A DNA stretch of 64,000 nt, taken from the NCBI GenBank assembly GCA_022836615.1, contig MU405214.1:124001-188000 (forward strand), in the 5' to 3' direction. The translations under genes were made by a program, and so were the position numbers. The notes beneath the pieces are model-generated. The model was not told the origin of the DNA. It ran no database searches and worked only from the letters and a program-made list of their open reading frames with translations. Of this stretch, positions 35,374 through 47,282 are shown in pieces. Numbering within the stretch: position 1 is the stretch's first letter; each line of letters starts with the position of its first letter. This DNA is from Annulohypoxylon bovei var. microspora (taxonomy: Eukaryota; Ascomycota; Sordariomycetes; Xylariales; Hypoxylaceae).

Positions 35374-37487
35374 CTACGTCAACCCAAGACCGACCGGGTC
35401 ACTGGACTTTGTGCCCTGAGCTGCCTGAGGTACGTCTCTGCCAACCAGGTCTCGAAAGTCTAGTTGTACCTCTTCTAGCATCTTCGCGTGGGTCTTCGCC
35501 CTATCCATACACTGCTCCCATACCACTCCGTTCCTCTCCGTACTACTCAGCTGCCTAGCTAGGATCACGTTGAAAGCATCCACCTCCTCCTTGGCCCATT
35601 TCACGCAGGCGCTCATCATCGTCTGGGGGAAGCAGCTTTGGAAACAGCTTACGGTATTTCTGATGATGCTAAAATAGACGAACGAGAGCTGCCAAATGTA
35701 GAGGTGGAGGTCGCCTTGGAAAATGCATTGTCTATGTCGAGTTAGTATCCGGATAGACTCTGAAATCTTCGCGAAACATACCTTGAACGCTTTTGAATCA
35801 AGTCGCTGCGAGCCTTGAGATAGGCATCTCTTGCGTTATCTTCAAACCCTAGCCTATTCAACCACTCAACATTGCGTTTTGCCTTGAGGGGCTGACTATG
35901 CGCGTCGATGAGTTCCCGTATGATAAGTCCGGCCAGTTTCGTGCATCTCTCATCGACCTTGAAATTGATAAAGTCTTGCGCGATAATGTTGTTCTTAAGC
36001 CCCCGGGAAAGCTTCTGCATCGTCTCGACACGATCGACCGCCAGCTCAAATTTCTGAAGGGCGATGTCGATGTCGAGTTCGTCCATCTGACCCTCAACCC
36101 AGCGGAGATTTTGCTGCTTTCCATCCACCTCGATCAGCATATCCTTGATATCGGATAGCGTCTCGAGTAGCTCCGTCTTCTGTAGCAACCCTGGATCTCG
36201 GGAAGCAAAATAATTAATGGTCTCTTTAGCCTTATTATTAGCTTCCAACTCGGATTGCAAGTTCTTTCGCAGTTCCTCAACAGCCTTCCTAATGTTCAAT
36301 ATCATGGTTGCCTTCTCAGCGTCTTCCGGTTTCTCCGTCCGATAGATGAAAGATTCCTGACCGACTCCTCGAACCATGATAGCATCTGCGAGTTTGTTCC
36401 TGCCGCTGTATGAATCGCTGGTTGCTGCCATGTCAACGACTTCAATGTCTAATAGCGGCCAACAACGATCGGCAACCAGCTTCGTCGCCGGGCCTCGTGT
36501 GTCGTTTGGGTTATCCGTCTTACGCTTCTTACGCGAAGCAACAAGCAGGTGGTCGTTGAGGAGGAATAGCTGCATAGATCTCCTCGACTTGTATGTCGCA
36601 TTGTCAAGCTCAATCCAAGGCCCGGCATTCTGGACGACGTGCCTACCCATCGAATTAGGTAAGAACTTCTGGGAACCTTCGACATTTTTGTAGAGGGCCT
36701 GCATCTGAGCATTCCAGAGAGCTGATCTGTCGGCAACCGAGCTGCGTTTATCCCTCTTGCTGAGGCCAGTCGAAAATTCCCCATTTATAGAAACGTCGTT
36801 CCCCCCAGATGAAGCCCTAAGTGCATTCGTGTTTGTGGCCAGTTCTTTGAACAGGTTGCGTAGGGCGCGCATCTCCGACTTGAGCTTCTCGGCTTCTTTG
36901 CTGATCTTAATAAACTGTGCACGGTTCTGGTAAACACTCTGCTGCAAGTCTGCCGAGGCCCTGTTTTTCAACTTGCGCAGGGCGATTTCGTAATCTCGAA
37001 TCTCGTCTTCGGTGGCTTCGCTCAGAATGTTCGAGACATATTGGTCAGGTACGAGCCTTGGGTCTCTGAGTGCCTTTGGGTCAACTGTTGGCGGCACCCC
37101 CTTAGGCGTACTTCCGTCACGAGATGGGGGCGGTCGAGCTCGTGGTGCTGGCTGGTCATATCTCGATGGATCGAAACTGGGCATCGAAGGAACCGGGGGG
37201 ACATTCGGGTCAAAATCACTGGGAAGGTTGTTGAAGCGAGTTGAATACCGTCGTTTGACGAGATCGCTAGTCTTTCCACCAGTTGCAGGGGGCTGTCGTT
37301 GTCGAGGCGGTGGTGGACCACCTGGACCACCTGGACCAGGCGGCCCAGGTCGCCCGCCGGTGCTACGAGGTACGGGGACGTCATTGTTGGGGATAGGTTC
37401 TGAGATTTGGCGAGGGGCGCTTATAGTTGGACGAGCTTTCCTCTTAGGACCGGTGCGGAGCGATATCTTACTTCGTTCCTCCGACAT
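35374..37487 (-). CDS. exo84: Exocyst complex subunit EXO84
   Basis: Subunit of the octameric exocyst, which tethers secretory vesicles to the plasma membrane at the hyphal tip. Two exons on the minus strand, 35782-37487 and 35374-35731, joined across a 50-nt intron (GTATGT..CATAG, ACTAAC branch), give 687 residues. Residues 1 to about 150 are basic and proline/glycine-rich (PGPPGPGGPGGPPPPRQR), followed by FDPNVPPVPSMPSFDP. A coiled-coil Vps51/EXO84 segment comes next (RKLKNRASADLQQSVYQNRA). The middle part is a PH-like domain (WIELDNATYKSRRSMQLFLL, then LLVASRKKRK), which in yeast binds Rho-type GTPases or lipids. The C-terminal helical bundle ends EVQLDFRDLVGR...DPVGLGLT. It is divergently arranged with TOM20, about 700 bp apart. 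Domain order and length match fungal EXO84. Confidence 0.92.
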
Positions 37488-38188
37488 GTTGCGTGTAGGT
37501 TGAAACGGAATTGGGGAACAAGGAGTGTAGTTAGATAGAGTGAGTTCGGGGTTGTCGGTATACGCAACGATCCATCAAGGACGGCCGTAGTAGTAGGAAT
37601 GAATAGTGAGTATCTCTAGATCGAGTACACCCAGTAGGCGGGCCGGACGTTCATTGCCGTTCTCCTAATAATATGAAGGTGGAGATGAAGGTTGGAGGTG
37701 AAAGTTAACGAGGTATGTAGGTGGTTAATGTAGAGGAGGCTTAGCTGAACGGGGCACAGACATTCAATTGCTTCATATGCCACTATGCGACAATTGCTCC
37801 TTCCCATCTGTAACGTAATATAATAAGCCCGTATTGCTGTTTGTTAATCGGCCGGATTTATTTGGTAGCGGATAAGCTAGTCCGATATATGCCTAGCGCG
37901 ATTGATAATAGCAAGGATCTGGGGCTAAGCTGCCATGGCACGTCAACGGTCAGGTATCGAGCTAAGCTGCATTGAAAAAAAATTACGGAAGGCTGCTTCT
38001 ATCGTCGTTAAAGACCTTTTTAGGAAGTAACCTTGCCAAATAGCAACAATTCGCATTGTACAGTCGAACAAGAGAAAGCAACTACGACTCGGTCAATCGC
38101 AGCATTCGATTATTTAATCGCAGTCGCCGTGCATTAATCCAGCTAATCGACTCTCCTCACCCCCACACGGGATATCACAGCCATCACA
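37488..38188. promoter_or_regulatory. Shared intergenic region of divergent EXO84 and TOM20
   Basis: Only about 700 bp separate the two start codons, so both promoters must lie here. I saw no well-defined element beyond AT-rich stretches and no supported gene. Confidence 0.4.
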
Positions 38189-39043
38189 ATGGTTCAATCA
38201 AGTACGGTACTGACGATATCAGCCGCCACGGCCGCCACCAGTCTTCTAGGTATAACTCCCTCCTTATAATTCTTCTTCTATTACATCCGCGACTGCCGTC
38301 AACAGGGACAGGTCCCCCTTTCGCCGCGGCGTCCCTTCTCACCAACTCTTCCTGTCCAAGTGCAACCCCGCTAATGCGTCTTCAATAGCATATGCAATCT
38401 ACTTCGACTACCAACGGCGCATAGACCCCGGCTTCCGAAGAAACTTGCGACGGGAAGAGCGACGACAAGCGCGCGCGGAGAAGGAGGAAGCCCAGGCGCA
38501 GAACAAGCAGAAGCGCAAGGACATCCAGCGGGTGATCGACTCGACTAAGGAAGAGGGCTTCCCCACCGGTGTCAACGAGAAGGAGCAGTTCTTCATGGAC
38601 CACATCCAGCAGGGAGAGCTGCTCGCCGCCGATCGTAAGTGACGCAATTTTATACGTCTAGGAGAGGAGAGAAGATAGAGGGGAAACATTCGAGGAAATT
38701 ATCCCGAAACAAAGAGCGTCAAGTGCTAACACGGAGTGAAACCTACAGCATCTCAAACAATAGAAGCCGCCTTAACCTTCTACAAGGCCCTCAAGGTATA
38801 CCCGACTCCCGGGGACCTGATCACTATTTATGACAAGACCGTGGACAAGGTAAGAAGACCGACGCGAACGACCCCTCAAAACGATGAATACCCCACTAAC
38901 CCCTATATGCAAAACAGCGAGTATTAGATATTCTAGCCGAGATGATCGCCTACGACAAGGACCTCGACCTTGGCAGCGGCGGCGGCGGCGGCGGCGGTGG
39001 CAGCATCAACATCTCGGACCTGCCTAGCGCTGGTCTGGACTAG
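38189..39043 (+). CDS. tom20: Mitochondrial import receptor subunit TOM20
   Basis: Outer-membrane receptor that recognises amphipathic presequences and passes precursors to the TOM pore. Four exons, 38189-38249, 38389-38634, 38749-38849 and 38918-39043, give 177 residues, near the Neurospora protein (181). Introns of 139, 114 and 68 nt contain CTAAY branch points, and all phases agree. Residues about 1-25 (MVQSSTVLTISAATAATSLL, then AYAIYFDYQRR) form the N-terminal membrane anchor with a following positive patch. A charged linker (REERRQARAEKEEAQAQNKQ) follows, then the TPR-like presequence groove (EQFFMDHIQQGELL, AALTFYKALKVYPTPGDLI, IYDKTVDKRVLDILAEM). The tail has a nine-glycine run before SINISDLPSAGLD. 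Nothing appears broken. Confidence 0.95.
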
Positions 39044-39521
39044 AATAGGATAGGTTAAGATAGGAGTCTAATACACCCCCTCTTCCATCCCCATCCTTAA
39101 CGACACTACTACTCCTCCCTCCACTCTTCCCCATGAAAACGACCGGCAGATAAGGCTTCGCTTCCCCGGGGATTGGCTAGATAAACCCAACCCCGGAGGA
39201 GAAGCGAAGCCCTGAGCAATGGTGATGGTTCCGCGGTATAAAAAGGAACCTAGGCGCTACGCAGAAGGAAAATACCTTGAATACCTTGTATGATATAATG
39301 TCGGTTAGCAGCAGCATGCGCCTGGCCGTATGTTCTTCGGCCGCTCCGGTAGAATAGGGCGGCTCCGCTGTACATTTTTCACGATCATGCTCGGTGGCTG
39401 GTATAGACAAACGAATGAACCATGATTCTTTTTCTCTACCCAACTGACTCCTACTCGATTGCTCAAGTGTGATGATATAAACGCCCCCCTGCGCCCCTAA
39501 ACCCATGCATGTTATATCTAA
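39044..39521. other. Short intergenic region between convergent TOM20 and TYW1
   Basis: About 480 bp containing both 3' ends. An open frame on the minus strand (39177-39506) shows no domain. No other feature is seen. Confidence 0.45.
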
Positions 39522-41926
39522 CTAAGCCTCGATCTTCCTACCCTTCCGGTCAACCCTCACATCCCTCGGATCAAACCCGCCGTTCCCCCAAGTCGCCCAC
39601 TCGGGCGTCTCGGGGCCCATGTACTCTTCTGGCGTCCACTCGCCATCGGCGCCCCGTTCTTCCAACAGCTCGAAGAAGCGCTGGTAATCAATCCTCGTAT
39701 GCCACTTCCCATCTACCTTAAACCTCTCGCTAGCAATAAGCACGCAGCAGCTGTGCGCGTGCTCGGCCGCAATACCGTACCCCAGCCCCCTCTCCCTCAG
39801 CTTCTTGTCTAGCGCAGTCACAAACTCCGTCACCTCGGCATAAAACGGCACGTTCGCCATGCTCAGGCCCGCGCCCGCGCTACTCGACGTGCCGCAGTAG
39901 GTGACGCCCTTGATCTCGACAAAACACGGTAGCCCCTTCTCGACTAGATCCGCGTACCCTTCGACCTCGTCTTCTACGTTGAAGCCCTTGACGAGTGTCA
40001 AGCGGAACACGGTGCGCTGTTTATGCCGCTTCTCGCGAAGTATATCCAGACAGCGCTGGAACCGCTCCCAGAAGTCACGGTGCAGCGGGCGGTCGATCTT
40101 TTTCAAGGACTCTTTATTGCTAGCGTCGATGGACACGTACAGCTGCGTGACGGCCTTGAGGGCCGCCAGCTGGTCCGGGTGCTGCGCGTTGCACACCAGG
40201 AAGGAGGATATGCGCTCGCCGTGCAGCATCGCGAGAAACTCGTTGATGTGGGGGTAGAAGATAGGCTCGCCGACTAGGCTTAGCGCGCAGTGGCGGATGC
40301 GCATCGCCTCGGCGAACCGCTCGGCCCGGACTCCGGGGACGCCGCGTAGCATCTTGATCTTCTGGTAGTGCCCGGCCTTGACGCCGTCGAAGATGGTCTC
40401 AGGTGGGTCGACGACCCAGCGCCAGGTCGTGCCTACGGGGTTCGTCCCGTGCCGCCAACAGAAGACGCATTTATTGGAGCAGGAGAGGGACGGCGTGGTC
40501 TCCATGCATTGATGTGAAGCGATGCCGTAGAATGAGAATTTATAGCAGGAGCCGCGCCCGCGTAGCGCTGACTTAGTCCATCTGCAGATCTTGACCCCTG
40601 AGTGCGAACCTACGATTGTGTAGCCCTGCTTGGTTAAAGATGCGTACGTAGGCGAGTTCTTAGGTACCATCTCTTTGATAGTCTGTGGCGGTCTCTTCGA
40701 TTTTGGTTTGTTATATGTGGTGAAGTCCACTGCGATTGGTGTTGGGTTAGTCGATTTTTCGGGGTTATTTTGAGAGGCCTTCATGATCCTCCCAAGATCT
40801 TCAACGTCTTCGAGATTTCCGGAAAGGCCCTTCTTCGGTTTACTTGTCATTAGTGATTGGTCAATAACGACTTCACCATCATCGTCGTCACCAGAGCCAT
40901 ATTCTTCATCACTTTCAACGGCATCTCCGCTACCCGGAACCCCCTCCCCTAGAGACCCTGTACGAGCAACATGTTCCAAGATATCCTTCACGCCATCTGT
41001 CCATTCATCCAACCTTTCTCTCATATCCCTTTTTGTGTCCGCCATTCCGAGGGGGTAAGCTCTCTTGCGGCCGGTGAGTTTAGCCATCCATTTGTCGACC
41101 TCCTTTGCTTGAAAGCAAAACCCTTCATCCTCGGTCGGCCACCCCTCCCGGTCACCCAATCCAAATACTGAGTAGCCTAGTATACCTGATAATGGAGCTG
41201 TGTCGATCCTAAAATCATGATGGGTTTCTCTCATATGCTCGAGATAATTGTCGTTGATGGTGTCGATATTGTAGCTCGGTACTAACAAAACGTAAAAGTA
41301 ATTTATCGAGATGTTTTGGTCTGCCGGTTTCGGTGCGGTGATAAAATATTCGTCGTAATCCACCTGGGCTAAGTCTAGCACGATAGGGCTTAAGAAAGAC
41401 TTTCCAGAGCCATTGGCTTGCTCTTCTAACGAAGTTCCGAGGACTTGGGCGATTCCACTGGCAGTCTTCTCTGTACTCCCAGTCAAGGATGAGTAGAATA
41501 CGAGTACTTGGATGGGGTTTTTGCGACTCGGTTCTATATCTTTTCGAGCGTTGTCTAATCTTCGTAACTCGCCCTTAATGCGCCGCGGCCCGGCAGTAGC
41601 CTCTTTCACCTTCTCCCTAGGTAAATTGACCTTTTCTTCTGCAGCTATGCCATTGCTACTCGTTATTGTCTTCGTAATCCGCTGATCAAGTTCTAATAAC
41701 TTGGCCGTAGTATTGGTTTTCTGGAGCAGCTCTATATATAGCCAGACCACGGCTAGGATGCAAGTTATCGCAAACAGGATCGCGGGTCGGTGTTCGTGCC
41801 ATAGTTCAAGGATACCTAATAGAATATAAGCAAGGATTCTTTTAATGTTTAGGTAAGTTAACTAGATAATTCACCCTTTAATGGCCCGTTGGTATCCAAA
41901 CCAAGCTCCCCTATTCTACTCGCCAT
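39522..41926 (-). CDS. tyw1: tRNA 4-demethylwyosine synthase TYW1
   Basis: Radical-SAM enzyme that condenses N1-methylguanosine-37 of tRNA-Phe with pyruvate to build the tricyclic core of wybutosine. Two exons on the minus strand, 41875-41926 and 39522-41815, give 781 residues. The 59-nt intron keeps phase 1. Residues about 25-48 (AILFAITCILAVVWLYIELL) form one hydrophobic helix, suggesting an ER or membrane anchor as in yeast Tyw1. A flavodoxin domain follows (VFYSSLTGSTEKTASG near residue 123, then GYSVFGLGDREGW), supplying FMN electrons. The radical-SAM cluster motif is C463-X3-C467-X2-C470 (SCSNKCVFCWRHGTNP). The C-terminal wyosine-formation region contains TYCGTSSSAGAGLSMANVPF and ends near DVRVDRKGRKIEA. 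An acidic linker (DAVESDEEYGSGDDDDGE) joins the halves. The 3' part (about 39.5-40.6 kb) is much more GC-rich than the 5' part of the same gene. Confidence 0.96.
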
Positions 41927-42465
41927 TGCTAGTCGTGTAGTTGTGGTTGACACAGTTTTTCCTTTTAGGTGAGTGAGAAGTTAGCGGGGCTTTAATGGCA
42001 ACCAGTCGCCTATATAGAATTTTAAATAGAGGGGCAATTAGGTCGAGAGAGCCCCGCAATACCCCAGATTTATGATTAATATCGCTAAGATCGATAACGG
42101 ATAACGGATCCATAACGGCTACATACTATGGTACAAATGTCCACCCATTGGAAAACAACATTGGAACCAGTCTTGGAACCAGTCAGTAACAATCTTATTT
42201 TAACTACAATTCAAAGACTCATGGGATTATAATATGGTAACATTAGTGCTTATTTTCCTAATATTGTTATTCCTTGATATTTCGGCATCTAGTAAACTAA
42301 GTCTCAACTGGTCTTATTAAGCCACAAAAACTGATACTTAGCAATCCAAATATGATGCCTAGAAGAGTAACTCCCATCCTTCTCTGCGATAAAAAGTCTC
42401 TTGAACCCGCTGATACAAAGAAAATTCGCCATAGTTTCGTCGTTATCCTCCTATGCGTGCGTATA
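41927..42465. other. Intergenic region, AT-rich, with a possible extra 3' exon
   Basis: Holds the TYW1 promoter and the 3' end of the neighbouring unknown gene. On the minus strand, 42300-42400 contains a splice-acceptor-like TTTTCTTTGTATCAG followed by a frame encoding a hydrophobic helix (GVTLLGIIFGLLSISFCGLI). This could be an alternative last exon of the upstream gene. No independent gene is supported. Confidence 0.35.
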
Positions 42466-43802
42466 TTACGCATCCGGATCACTATCTGCCTCCGGGGCAT
42501 CCTGAAGTAAACCAGGAATCTTATTTGCCACATTTGCGAAGAGATCACGGGCCCAGCAGATGGTAACCATAATTGCCAGCGCGTTCCATTGGTTCTGGTT
42601 CCTTTCCGACAAATTTAGTTGAATCGGGATATGGCAGATGGCCTCCGGGTCTTGAGCATCTAATGTGACGATGAATAAGATGTGCTTGAAGATGACAAGC
42701 CCGAATATTACCGGTGTTACTGGCCTCTGGTCTTCGGGTACACGATCTAATGTTTCTCGCCATGATGCGGCTACCTCTGCCATATTGGCCTGTATGGGTA
42801 TATGCATGTTGTCCTTGTCCGCATCGTACATCTCTATAAGTTGAACATTAGGCGGCAGGCCGTTGCTGTACTTGGCGATATCTCCATCAAGCTCAGCCCA
42901 GCGTAAGGCATCTCGAACTCTTCCCCTAATATGTCTGACGATTCGTCGTTCACCTTCGTCCTGGGTAGCATCTGTCCTCGCTTTGCGTATGTCGCGGATG
43001 CGCCCATGAATATCCATCAGTCTACGAAGCGCGATTGCCCCTATTCGAAAATTAGCTGGGCTGAGAATTACATTAGCAACGATAAGGTAAACGTACCTCG
43101 ATATTCGAGCCTGTCCGTGCGTGCATATATCCTTGGCCGGACACTCACGGCTTGAGTTTTAATGTAGAAAAGGCCCTCCGGTAGAGGAATTCCCCGGAAA
43201 TGCATTTTCCAAGTTGAGGGCATGAGTGTGTACTCGTCTCGCCCCCTCAAAATTTGATTGAGGAAGACCTGCTCATAACGCCATCCATCTTCTGGGTCGT
43301 AATCCGTGTTTGTCTTCTGAGTAGTTGAAGATTCTTCCGAGTCACTTGAGATTCCATCTTCCCCAGCAGGACGATCTAACGGTTCTGTGGATTCAAGTAT
43401 CAATTTTCCTTCTCTTGCCGCAATCTCGAATATACTACTGTAACGATCTGTTGTGCGGTTCGAGGATCCTGACTTTTCATTTACTTTATTGCCGTCCTCC
43501 TGGCCATGGGTTTCGTCCTCCTTAAATGTGTCACTATCTTCCTCCTCTTTAATAGGGTTGCTAACTTCATTATCCTTAGTTGGCCGACTCGCACTGGCTC
43601 CCATTCCTAGAAACCTTCCCCATCCCTGTTCTTCTGCATTGTCAGTTGACCCTCCATGCGTTTTCTTCGTCTTCTCCTTAGGTAACCAGGGGTGTTTAGT
43701 AACACGACCACCAAAGATCCTGTTCCTCAAGGAGCCGTTATTTGTCGTAATAGGTTGGCTATCAGGTGCCCGACGGGAAAACCAACTGCTGAAACCAGCC
43801 AT
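42466..43802 (-). CDS. Protein of unknown function, fungal hypothetical
   Basis: I do not recognise a named family. Two exons on the minus strand, 43097-43802 and 42466-43040, with a 56-nt intron (GTACGT..AATAG, phase 1), give 426 residues. The N-terminal half is hydrophilic and disordered, with many Glu, Asp, Ser and Thr (EEEDSDTFKEDETHGQEDG), beginning MAGFSSWFSRRAPDS. The second half looks folded: GWRYEQVFLNQILRGRDEYT, then FRGIPLPEGLFYIKTQAVSV, an Arg-rich helix (RGRVRDALRWAELDGD), and a more hydrophobic segment (PVTPVIFGLVIFKHILFIVT). The stop may be followed by an alternative exon with a transmembrane helix. The joined frame is continuous and codon usage is normal, so a real gene is likely. 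Function unknown. Confidence 0.7.
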
Positions 43803-45097
43803 GCTGTCGATGGTGTGTTTTGTGTGGCTATAAGGTCTTTATCACAAAGGATTCAAGCCCAGGAGGATGGTAAGGAGAGTAGTGTAAAGGTTGAAATGTG
43901 AAGTTTGTCAGTCAATGTAGCGCCCAGTCAAGACTCAAGTGACAATACCAGGTGAGTTGAGAAAAAGGACATGGACATTGTTGATTTCTTTGACGGAACC
44001 AGCGAGGGCGGTATTCATAATTAACCGACAGTAGCTCATCAGCTATTCAATGTCTCTCACATAACCTTGTACCGCATTTGGTCAGGTTGAGCGTACCAAA
44101 TTGAAAATGAGCTACAACAATGATGGTAGTGAAGGAGACAATATGTGAAGTATATAATCGTTACTAGGCCGCTTCCGGTGAATGCGAATTCGTAACCGAC
44201 AACATTGGAAACTACGTAAGTAAATACCTACATGTAGGTAACTATCGTTAAGATTCTTCACTTATTATTTACGGTCATTCTAAGGATTGCTTAGGTATAT
44301 TTAAACTTATAGTGACTGATTGTCCTTGCCAAAATCTTGATTGTGAATGGGAGCCGCGCTGCCTGGTGTGAGTGGTCACATCCATAACGTTGTATCCTTG
44401 GACCTGCCGAATGGGATTTTGATACTTAAGTACTTAAACTACGAGACTATGAGCTAGTCCAGAAGTGGTATAAGCGGCATAAACTATTTATCCCATAACG
44501 TGATCATGCACGTACTCTACGATGCGACCCGGGTATCCACTATGAAGCTTAAGTGGGTTGGCAGCTGAAATCCAGCTGTTCGCCTGCTTATGAAATTTTC
44601 TAGTTACCTGGTACAACTACAAGTCTACAAGACCGCGACACACGCGCCGCCCAACTTAACCTTAATAACCTAGCACTAAAACCCAACATTGAATGACATA
44701 TTCGTGATCGTTCGGCGCACACCTTCGTCTACTCTTTTTCAGAATAACAATTACATGCTCAAGAGTAATACATATTGTCATTTAAACTCCCTACCTTCCT
44801 ACCTTCCTACCTAATTTCCTACAGCATAGATTGATACAGAAACTCATCGCTTTATTTTAATCTACAAGGTTACTCTTCGCAATTTTCCACTTTTTCGTCT
44901 AAGCTATTCCGAGTCCCTGACGATATTTGGAAAACTTTCTCCCATCGTATAGATCCCCCATTACGAACGCGCTGCGCTTCTAATTCGCAATTAAATACTT
45001 CCACCTTTTCTTATTTGAAAAGAATCGCCCAAGAAATGTGCATATTTCCATAAATCTACCCTCTACCTTCTACTCACAACCGTTCTTGTCGCGTGCC
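43803..45097. promoter_or_regulatory. Divergent intergenic region
   Basis: About 1.3 kb between the start of the unknown gene (-) and the SAP-domain gene (+). AT-rich with several ACCTACCTT-like repeats near 44.8 kb, then a pyrimidine-rich leader before 45098. No gene is seen. Confidence 0.4.
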
Positions 45098-47014
45098 ATG
45101 GCTACCGACTGGAACAAGCTCAAGGTCGTCGACCTAAAGGTCCAACTAAAGCGCCTCGGCTTACCTCAGAATGGCCTTAAGGCTGATCTAGTAGCACGTT
45201 TGGCAGCTGCAGACTCCGAAAAGAATGCTTCTCCATCCCCCGATGAAGCTACCGAGGAGACTAAAGAGACTGAAGAGACTGAAGAGACTGAAGAAACCGA
45301 GAATGTTAATGAAGACCCGCAACCGCAACAACAATCCCCTAAAGCACCCGAAGCTACAGAGCCAACTCCCCCCGATGAGTCCCCTAAGCAAGAAGTCGGA
45401 AACGAAGCCGAAGCTACACAGACGGAATGGGATACTCCTGCACCTGCAACCGAGACCCAGACTATTACAGCTCCATCATCCTCGGGCGCAACACCTTTAC
45501 GAGCTACCGAAGTTCTACAAGATTCGCAGAAACGCAAGCGAAGATCATTGAGTCCTGCCCCCTCCACTCATGAAGTTGCACGTAAGCGAGCTAGACAAGA
45601 GGATTGCGATAGCCAGGAAGATCAAGTAGCGAGTTTCATTCCGGAGGAAGTCGAGGGCGACGAAATGGCAACCCAAAAGGAAGAGACCTCAGTTCCCGCG
45701 GGCATCGAGATGCAAGGTGTCAAGGACGACGCACTAACCGAACGCGAGCGAGATGACAGTATTGCCCATTCAAGCCCTACGGACAATGCTCCCCTGGATG
45801 CACAGAATGGACACCCCGAAGATGTCAAGATGAACAATACAGAGCCAATTTTCGAAGAACGCCGCGAAGACGAGCCCTCTCGAGAAGACACCTACACCGC
45901 GTATCCAGCCGAGATAGAACACGATGTGGCGCCATCGATTCACCCGGCGACATCTGCATTGTACATCAAGGACTTCATGAGACCTCTCCGACCGCAGACA
46001 GTCAAAGATCACCTGTTAGACCTCGCCACACCGGTAGGCGCACATATTGAAGATGATACAATCGTTGACTTTTACCTTGACACTATCCGAACACATGCAT
46101 TCGTGGTGTTTAACACCATATCGTCTGCCTCAAGGGTACGTACCGCACTGCACAGCCGTGTCTGGCCCGACGAGACCAACCGCAAGGCTTTGTGGGTTGA
46201 CTTCATGCCGCCAGAGCGCTTCGCGGAGTGGGTTGATATGGAACAGACATCATCCGGAAGACGTGGTTCGACAATCCGCTACGAGGTCGTCTACGATACC
46301 GACGAGGATGGTAATGTGATTGTCAAGCTCGAGGAATTCGACAGCACCGGCCCTGCGCCAAAGCAAACACTAGCGTCCGAGCCTTTGCCCGAGCGCAAGC
46401 AGTCCATTCCTACCGGCCCGTCCCGACCCTTCTCTGGCATCGAAGGCGCACCTACGGGGCCGCGTGGTTTCCAGGGAGGTCGCGGTTCTGCGATGAACGC
46501 GAACAGGATGGGGCGACTCGACCAGCCCGGACAGTCAACCCGCGCCTTTCCCGTCATCACGTACCAGCCCGTCTCGGACGAGTTAGTTAAGCGACGACTC
46601 GACATCATCTCCGCGGCAAAGACTAAGACCTTGGACAAAGACTTTGGCAAGGAGTATAAGCGCTACTACTTCGAGAATGGTGATACCCTTGTTGACAGAG
46701 GCCCCGAGATCTTCTTAGGTATCCGCCCACCGCACCGAGAGCGCGAGCGCCAGCGCGACCAGAGACGTGACCCCCCGCGTGACCCCCCGCGTGGTCGCCG
46801 AGGAGGAGGAGGAGGAGGAGGTGGTGGTGGAGGCGGTCGACGCCGTGGTGGTGGCATGCCGATCTTCCATGGCGTTCCTCGAGGTGGCGATCGATTCCGT
46901 CCTGGAGACTCATCCAGACCAGGTGCTAACGGCCGCTCTCGATACGCAGATGATGGACCAAGCCGCCGCTACCGGGATGACCGCGGAGGTCGAAGAGATA
47001 GAGATCGTTACTAA
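45098..47014 (+). CDS. SAP-domain RNA-binding protein, acinus-like
   Basis: A single exon of 638 residues. The SAP motif is at the extreme N-terminus (MATDWNKLKVVDLKVQLKRL...GLKADLVARL), a helix-turn-helix that binds DNA in chromatin and RNA-processing proteins. Residues about 50-280 are acidic and disordered, with a TEE repeat (ETEETEETEETE). Near residues 285-385 lies an RRM-like domain (SALYIKDFMRPLRPQTVKDH, then THAFVVFNTISSASRVRTAL), as in human Acinus, a component of the ASAP/exon-junction complex. The C-terminus is basic, with a poly-Gly stretch in an RGG-like context and RD dipeptides (RRYRDDRGGRRDRDRY). I started at 45098 because the SAP domain begins there. The frame is open for 20 more codons upstream. 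Role in splicing or mRNA handling is inferred from the domain order. Convergent with the kinase gene. Confidence 0.8.
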   Translation: MATDWNKLKVVDLKVQLKRLGLPQNGLKADLVARLAAADSEKNASPSPDEATEETKETEETEETEETENVNEDPQPQQQSPKAPEATEPTPPDESPKQEVGNEAEATQTEWDTPAPATETQTITAPSSSGATPLRATEVLQDSQKRKRRSLSPAPSTHEVARKRARQEDCDSQEDQVASFIPEEVEGDEMATQKEETSVPAGIEMQGVKDDALTERERDDSIAHSSPTDNAPLDAQNGHPEDVKMNNTEPIFEERREDEPSREDTYTAYPAEIEHDVAPSIHPATSALYIKDFMRPLRPQTVKDHLLDLATPVGAHIEDDTIVDFYLDTIRTHAFVVFNTISSASRVRTALHSRVWPDETNRKALWVDFMPPERFAEWVDMEQTSSGRRGSTIRYEVVYDTDEDGNVIVKLEEFDSTGPAPKQTLASEPLPERKQSIPTGPSRPFSGIEGAPTGPRGFQGGRGSAMNANRMGRLDQPGQSTRAFPVITYQPVSDELVKRRLDIISAAKTKTLDKDFGKEYKRYYFENGDTLVDRGPEIFLGIRPPHRERERQRDQRRDPPRDPPRGRRGGGGGGGGGGGGRRRGGGMPIFHGVPRGGDRFRPGDSSRPGANGRSRYADDGPSRRYRDDRGGRRDRDRY

Positions 47015-47282
47015 TACACTAATCTCTATAGGCGTCAAGAGACAGCTACGAAGTTAGAGTTAAGTGATGCGGTTGCAAGACATGAAAAAAGACAGATGTA
47101 TATGAACGAACGAACAGAACGTGCGGCGCGCGGTCCCCCTTTCCCCGCAATCGCAATCGCAAACAATCAAAAGTTTAAGGGCTTTTTTTCGGAGCATAAA
47201 GAGACACGCATAGGAACAACAGCATTTCGCACGGCAGAACAGGACAACGCATTGTATGGAAAGGATACCCGGTCCGAAGGGG

